Shown here: positions 60,575 to 64,000 of the stretch, one piece after another
How the letters are laid out: each line of letters opens with the position of its first letter
Numbering within the stretch: the stretch's first letter is position 1
NCBI RefSeq assembly: GCF_964355755.1
Contig: NC_092672.1
Coordinates: forward strand, 5,580,001-5,644,000
Length of the DNA stretch: 64,000 nt
Direction: 5' to 3'
DNA from: Antedon mediterranea
Taxonomy: Eukaryota > Echinodermata > Crinoidea > Comatulida > Antedonidae
Made by a program: the position numbers and the translations under genes
Notes under the pieces: model-generated
Seen by the model: only the letters and a program-made list of their open reading frames with translations
Databases searched by the model: none
What the model was told of the DNA's origin: nothing

Positions 60575-62112
60575 CTAAGGGTTACCAGCCTGAAGCCTAT
60601 CCTTTGGACAGTTTGGTGACAAAAGAGCTGTTTCAAGCTTGGTCCAGAACAATGCTTGTCTCTCTGGATGTTCTTCCCATTCGATATATTGTCGTGGTCA
60701 ATACCTTGTGCAAGAGTATCGGCATTTCTTTGGGTGACACCTTCTCAATTAATACAACCACCAAGATATCTTCATGACGGTTGAACATACGCATGCGTGC
60801 CATCTCTAACTCGAAGTTGCACCACTCACTTTTGCGAAATGTTTGGAGACAACTAACAAAACCTTGTGACAGAATTTAACAGCGTTTGCAATGTTTGTAA
60901 TGATTGCTTCTCCTGGAATAAAGTCCCGATAGTCAACGCATAGTTTAAAATTCCGCTGCACCTCCAACGATGGCTGTAAGGTTTTCAGAAGCCATTGTTG
61001 GTCGGCCTAGCAAGGCTAAAACGCCTAGGCTAGTTCTAGCCTAATACTAACAGGCCTAGCCTAGCCCTATTATAATTAGAGTAGAGGGCCTAGGCTGAAA
61101 GACAGTCAATCCAAATACGAAACTTCCACTTGCAACTGGAACTCATGTAGGCTAATTATGTTTTTTCCAACGATTCACGTCTTGTAGAGACGTTCCCTTT
61201 AATTAATCAAAATCCTAAAAACGATCTAAAGTTAATTTAAATGCCTTTTTGATCTAAATTAGTACATATAGGCCTATATCTCTCCAAAAAAATGTACCTC
61301 CATCCATCACGAACCAGTCATAACATTCAAATCGCCGCTTAAGAACAAAATAGGTGGCGCTGTTGTATATCAACAAATATTTCCAAACGCGAAAAGATTT
61401 TTTTTTCATACACGTAAAAAGTACTATTAAACGATCGTTTAATAGTGCATACTATTGCACGCCATGTGACCCACAATCGTCTAATCAAATGAAAGGAATT
61501 TATTTTGGTGTTATATAATACATAATACATAATGAAAAAAAATGTTTGATCAATATGTAATGTAACATCGAAGTTATCAGTGTCCACAACTGTACAGAAG
61601 AATTAATACTCTTTCAGGCTAATCTACAATCTTAACGCTACCAATTTATGAAAACTTAAGCAACTTTTTTCTCCAGATTGTTACTAAGGGTTACCAGCCT
61701 GAAGCCTATCCTTTGGACAGTTTGGTGACAAAAGAGCTGTTTCAAGCTTGGTCCAGAACAATGCTTGTCTCTCTGGATGTTCTTCCCATTCGATATATTG
61801 TCGTGGTCAATACCTTGTGCAAGAGTATCGGCATTTCTTTGGGTGACACCTTCTCAATTAATACAACCACCAAGATATCTTCATGACGGTTGAACATACG
61901 CATGCGTGCCATCTCTAACTCGAAGTTGCACCACTCACTTTTGCGAAATGTTTGGAGACAACTAACAAAACCTTGTGACAGAATTTAACAGCGTTTGCAA
62001 TGTTTGTAATGATTGCTTCTCCTGGAATAAAGTCCCGATAGTCAACGCATAGTTTAAAATTCCGCTGCACCTCCAACGATGGCTGTAAGGTTTTCAGAAG
62101 CCATTGTTGGTC
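59895..62112. repeat. 1109-bp tandem duplication, two apparently identical copies
   Basis: Copy 1 is 59895-61003 and copy 2 is 61004-62112. Every stretch I compared is identical, including poly-T runs, point features and all damage in the TIR sequence. The junction joins the TIR exon of pseudogene G directly to GGCCTAGCAAGG spacer sequence. It is either a very recent duplication or an assembly artefact. Confidence 0.9.
60575..61003 (-). pseudogene. Truncated duplicate of the gene G TIR exon
   Basis: This is the 3' part of a TIR exon, identical to 61684-62112 and cut at the duplication junction inside the box-1 region. It has no ectodomain exon, no box-1 start and the same frameshifts as gene G. 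It cannot encode a receptor. Confidence 0.9.
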
Positions 62113-63506
62113 GTTGCTATTGTAACAGACAAACACGTCATATCGAATGTCTTCTCCGTTGACAGGAAGAGGTCCTTGGTTGCAAATTCACTGATATTGT
62201 TTGCGAAGGCGTCGTCGTTGATTCCAGTACCTTTATTCAAATTTAAAAACATATTTAGAACCGTACATCAACTAGCAAATTGTGGAATATATCAATCTAA
62301 TAATTATTAAATACTTAAATTAGTTGTATAACATAGTAAACAAATAATACAAATGTTGAATTTTACCATCCGAAAGAAATGAATACTGGTTTAATTCGTT
62401 GATTTGATTATATATAAATCATTTTTTTTTAAACAAGTAGAGTTAGATTTAAGTTTATGAATACAATTCATTATTCTCACCTTAAATGAAACCTGTAGCG
62501 GTAAAGAAGCACACAGCATATTGTAGTAGCAAGAAGCACAGCTGAAGCAGAGGGAAGTCTAATTCTTAAGATTCTATCCAACTTGCTGCAGTGTAGCTTA
62601 TCGGGGTCAAAATCCAGTATTTTCTTGTATTCTTTACTATCTGGGAATAGCCTACATTCTGTATGCTTGATGTTTTCAATTGTTGCATTCGTTGTCCTAA
62701 TCCATGTTCTAAGCCAAACTAAATCACAGTCACACATAAATTTGTTGTACGCCACATCTACAGATTGTAATTGAGTCAGATTTTGAAGTCCAACATCTTT
62801 TTTAATTGTAGTCAGCAGGTTGTCATTTATAGATATTCGTTGTAATTGCGATAAACCTCTAAATGCGTGTGGTGGTATACTGGTAATATGATTGTTGTCT
62901 AGATACAAATATTTAAGAACTGGTAAAATCTGAAATGTTCCGAAATCGATATAATTTATCAAGTTTCGGGTAAGGTCAATTTTAATTATTTTTCTACAAT
63001 GATTAAATACCTTAGGATATGTTGTGGTTAATCCACAATGTTGTAAATGCAGCACTTCTAAAGATACAAGATCATCGAACCAAGGCAGGAGTTTAGACAA
63101 ATAAATGATTCAAAGTGTGTAGAAATGTTAATTCCTGGAAAGAATGGTTATCCAATGATGAAATAAGATTGTTTGACAATCTATAATACTTAGCATCAGT
63201 CGGAACCGTATCTTGTGGTGGAATGGATGTAACTCCAATGCTTTCGCAGTACACGTTATGAATGTAGTACAAGTCTGTTTCTGTCTTACAAAACACACAG
63301 TTGCATTTCTTAGGGCATCTTATATCTTCAGGAGAAGTACCATTGGGGTAGTATTTGTAGCACGTTAACTTATCTCCTTCTTCAAATGGTGTAAAGCTCT
63401 CCACTGTCTCCAGAACAACGAACATTAATATCAGACAACACCACAGTAGTAGAATTTCGTAGACTAGAAAATGCCATCTAGTTGTTAAATACACTATGCA
63501 AGGCAT
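61684..63506 (-). pseudogene. Toll-like receptor pseudogene (gene G)
   Basis: Exon 1 equivalent is 62481-63506 and exon 2 equivalent is 61684-62230; the splice sites are still present. Exon 1 has lost about 90 bp (one LRR) near 63100, which breaks the frame. Exon 2 has a stop (CGA to TGA type, 62188-62190) before the TIR domain, a one-base loss near 61943 and a two-base loss near 61797. The lesions together exclude a full receptor. Remaining sequence is closest to gene F. A truncated signal-LRRNT product from 63093-63506 would be the most that could be made. Confidence 0.93.
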
Positions 63507-64000
63507 ATAATTGAAAGAAAGTGAAATTCCATGATGATATGATCACATGAAGAAACATAGGCCTATAGAACATTGTTTCCTTTATTTAATAGCACTTCCT
63601 TAAACTGTACCTTAAATTTCGGTTTCTGCAAAATCATAGCTTAGCATTGTTTGGAAGGAAATTGTTTAGAAAAGAAATGCTTGTTCCATATGCTACAAAG
63701 GTTACATTATAATGTTATTAAAGCTTGGTTTCCACTAGTTACACTTAGGTATAAGTTTTACTTGGTTCTCACTAGCACGCATTAGCGTAACTCAAAGCTT
63801 GGTTTCCCACTAGAGACGCAACGCAAGGGCGTAGGCGCAACGCAATCGAGTTGACCAATGACAAGCGACAGTTCGAATAATCCATCGCTTGCGATTGGTT
63901 AAATCACTTTCGTTGCACTTACGTCCTTGCGCTGCATTATAGTGGGAACCAAACTTAAGACTTAAAGCAAGGAAGTAGACGCAACGCAAGCGAGTTGACC
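63507..64000. other. Upstream of gene G and window end
   Basis: It holds GAAAGTGAAA at 63517-63526, immediately upstream of the first gene G Met. A hairpin element and a partial second copy follow up to the window end. No gene is seen. Confidence 0.5.
63794..63957. mobile_element. Hairpin MITE-like element
   Basis: The left arm from AAGCTTGGTTTCCCACTAG is the imperfect reverse complement of the right arm ending GTGGGAACCAAACTT; arms are about 73 bp with a short loop. A partial second copy (GACGCAACGCAAGCGAGTT) starts near 63979, and an end fragment lies at about 63723. It encodes nothing. Confidence 0.75.

Noticed and set aside
61684-63506. Gene G as an intact receptor using alternative splicing
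   Set aside because: It has a stop before the TIR, two small frame-breaking losses in exon 2 and a frame-breaking deletion in exon 1; no splice choice seen restores all.

Overview
This window is animal nuclear DNA: A+T-rich, with multi-exon genes using GT-AG introns, many short inverted-repeat elements and LINE 3' ends, and abundant GGCCTA-type low-complexity sequence. Short-ectodomain Toll-like receptors in tandem plus this repeat texture suggest a marine invertebrate deuterostome, probably an echinoderm. That assignment is inference, and no species is claimed.

Layout. (1) 862-3737 (+): a two-exon Toll-like receptor (TLR) gene, here gene A, with a duplicated upstream element. (2) 3738-5930: no gene; a roughly 470-bp inverted-repeat element and probable PRPF8 3' UTR. 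(3) 5931-28511 (-): the complete spliceosome core gene PRPF8. I resolved 42 coding exons whose phases all join, totalling 7053 nt (2350 aa plus stop). Its introns hold several short repeat families, LINE remnants, tRNA-like sequence and a 56-bp tandem array that repeats the gene's own exon-20 3' splice site. (4) 28530-31180: PRPF8 upstream region and a GGCCTA-rich block. (5) 31185-40035: satellite DNA. A roughly 97-bp satellite lies in two arms of opposite orientation around a roughly 190-bp satellite and a short unique core. (6) 41957-43022 (+): a CCDC92-family coiled-coil gene. (7) 43799-63506 (-): a tandem cluster of six further TLR genes (B-G). Five are intact and one (G) is broken; part of G lies in an apparently identical 1109-bp tandem duplication.

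All seven TLR genes share one design. Exon 1 encodes signal peptide, LRRNT, about seven or eight LRRs, LRRCT and the membrane segment. A phase-2 intron follows, and exon 2 encodes the whole TIR domain. TIR exons are much more alike than ectodomains, as expected for receptors that vary their ligand surface while keeping one signalling output. GAAANNGAAA (IRF/ISRE-type) motifs lie near the starts of genes A, B and G, with one-mismatch versions at C, E and F.

The most unusual feature is at 17867-18818 in PRPF8. There are sixteen extra tandem copies of the exon-20 acceptor, and each would cause an early stop if used. A gene for the spliceosome's own core protein therefore carries a ladder of decoy 3' splice sites.
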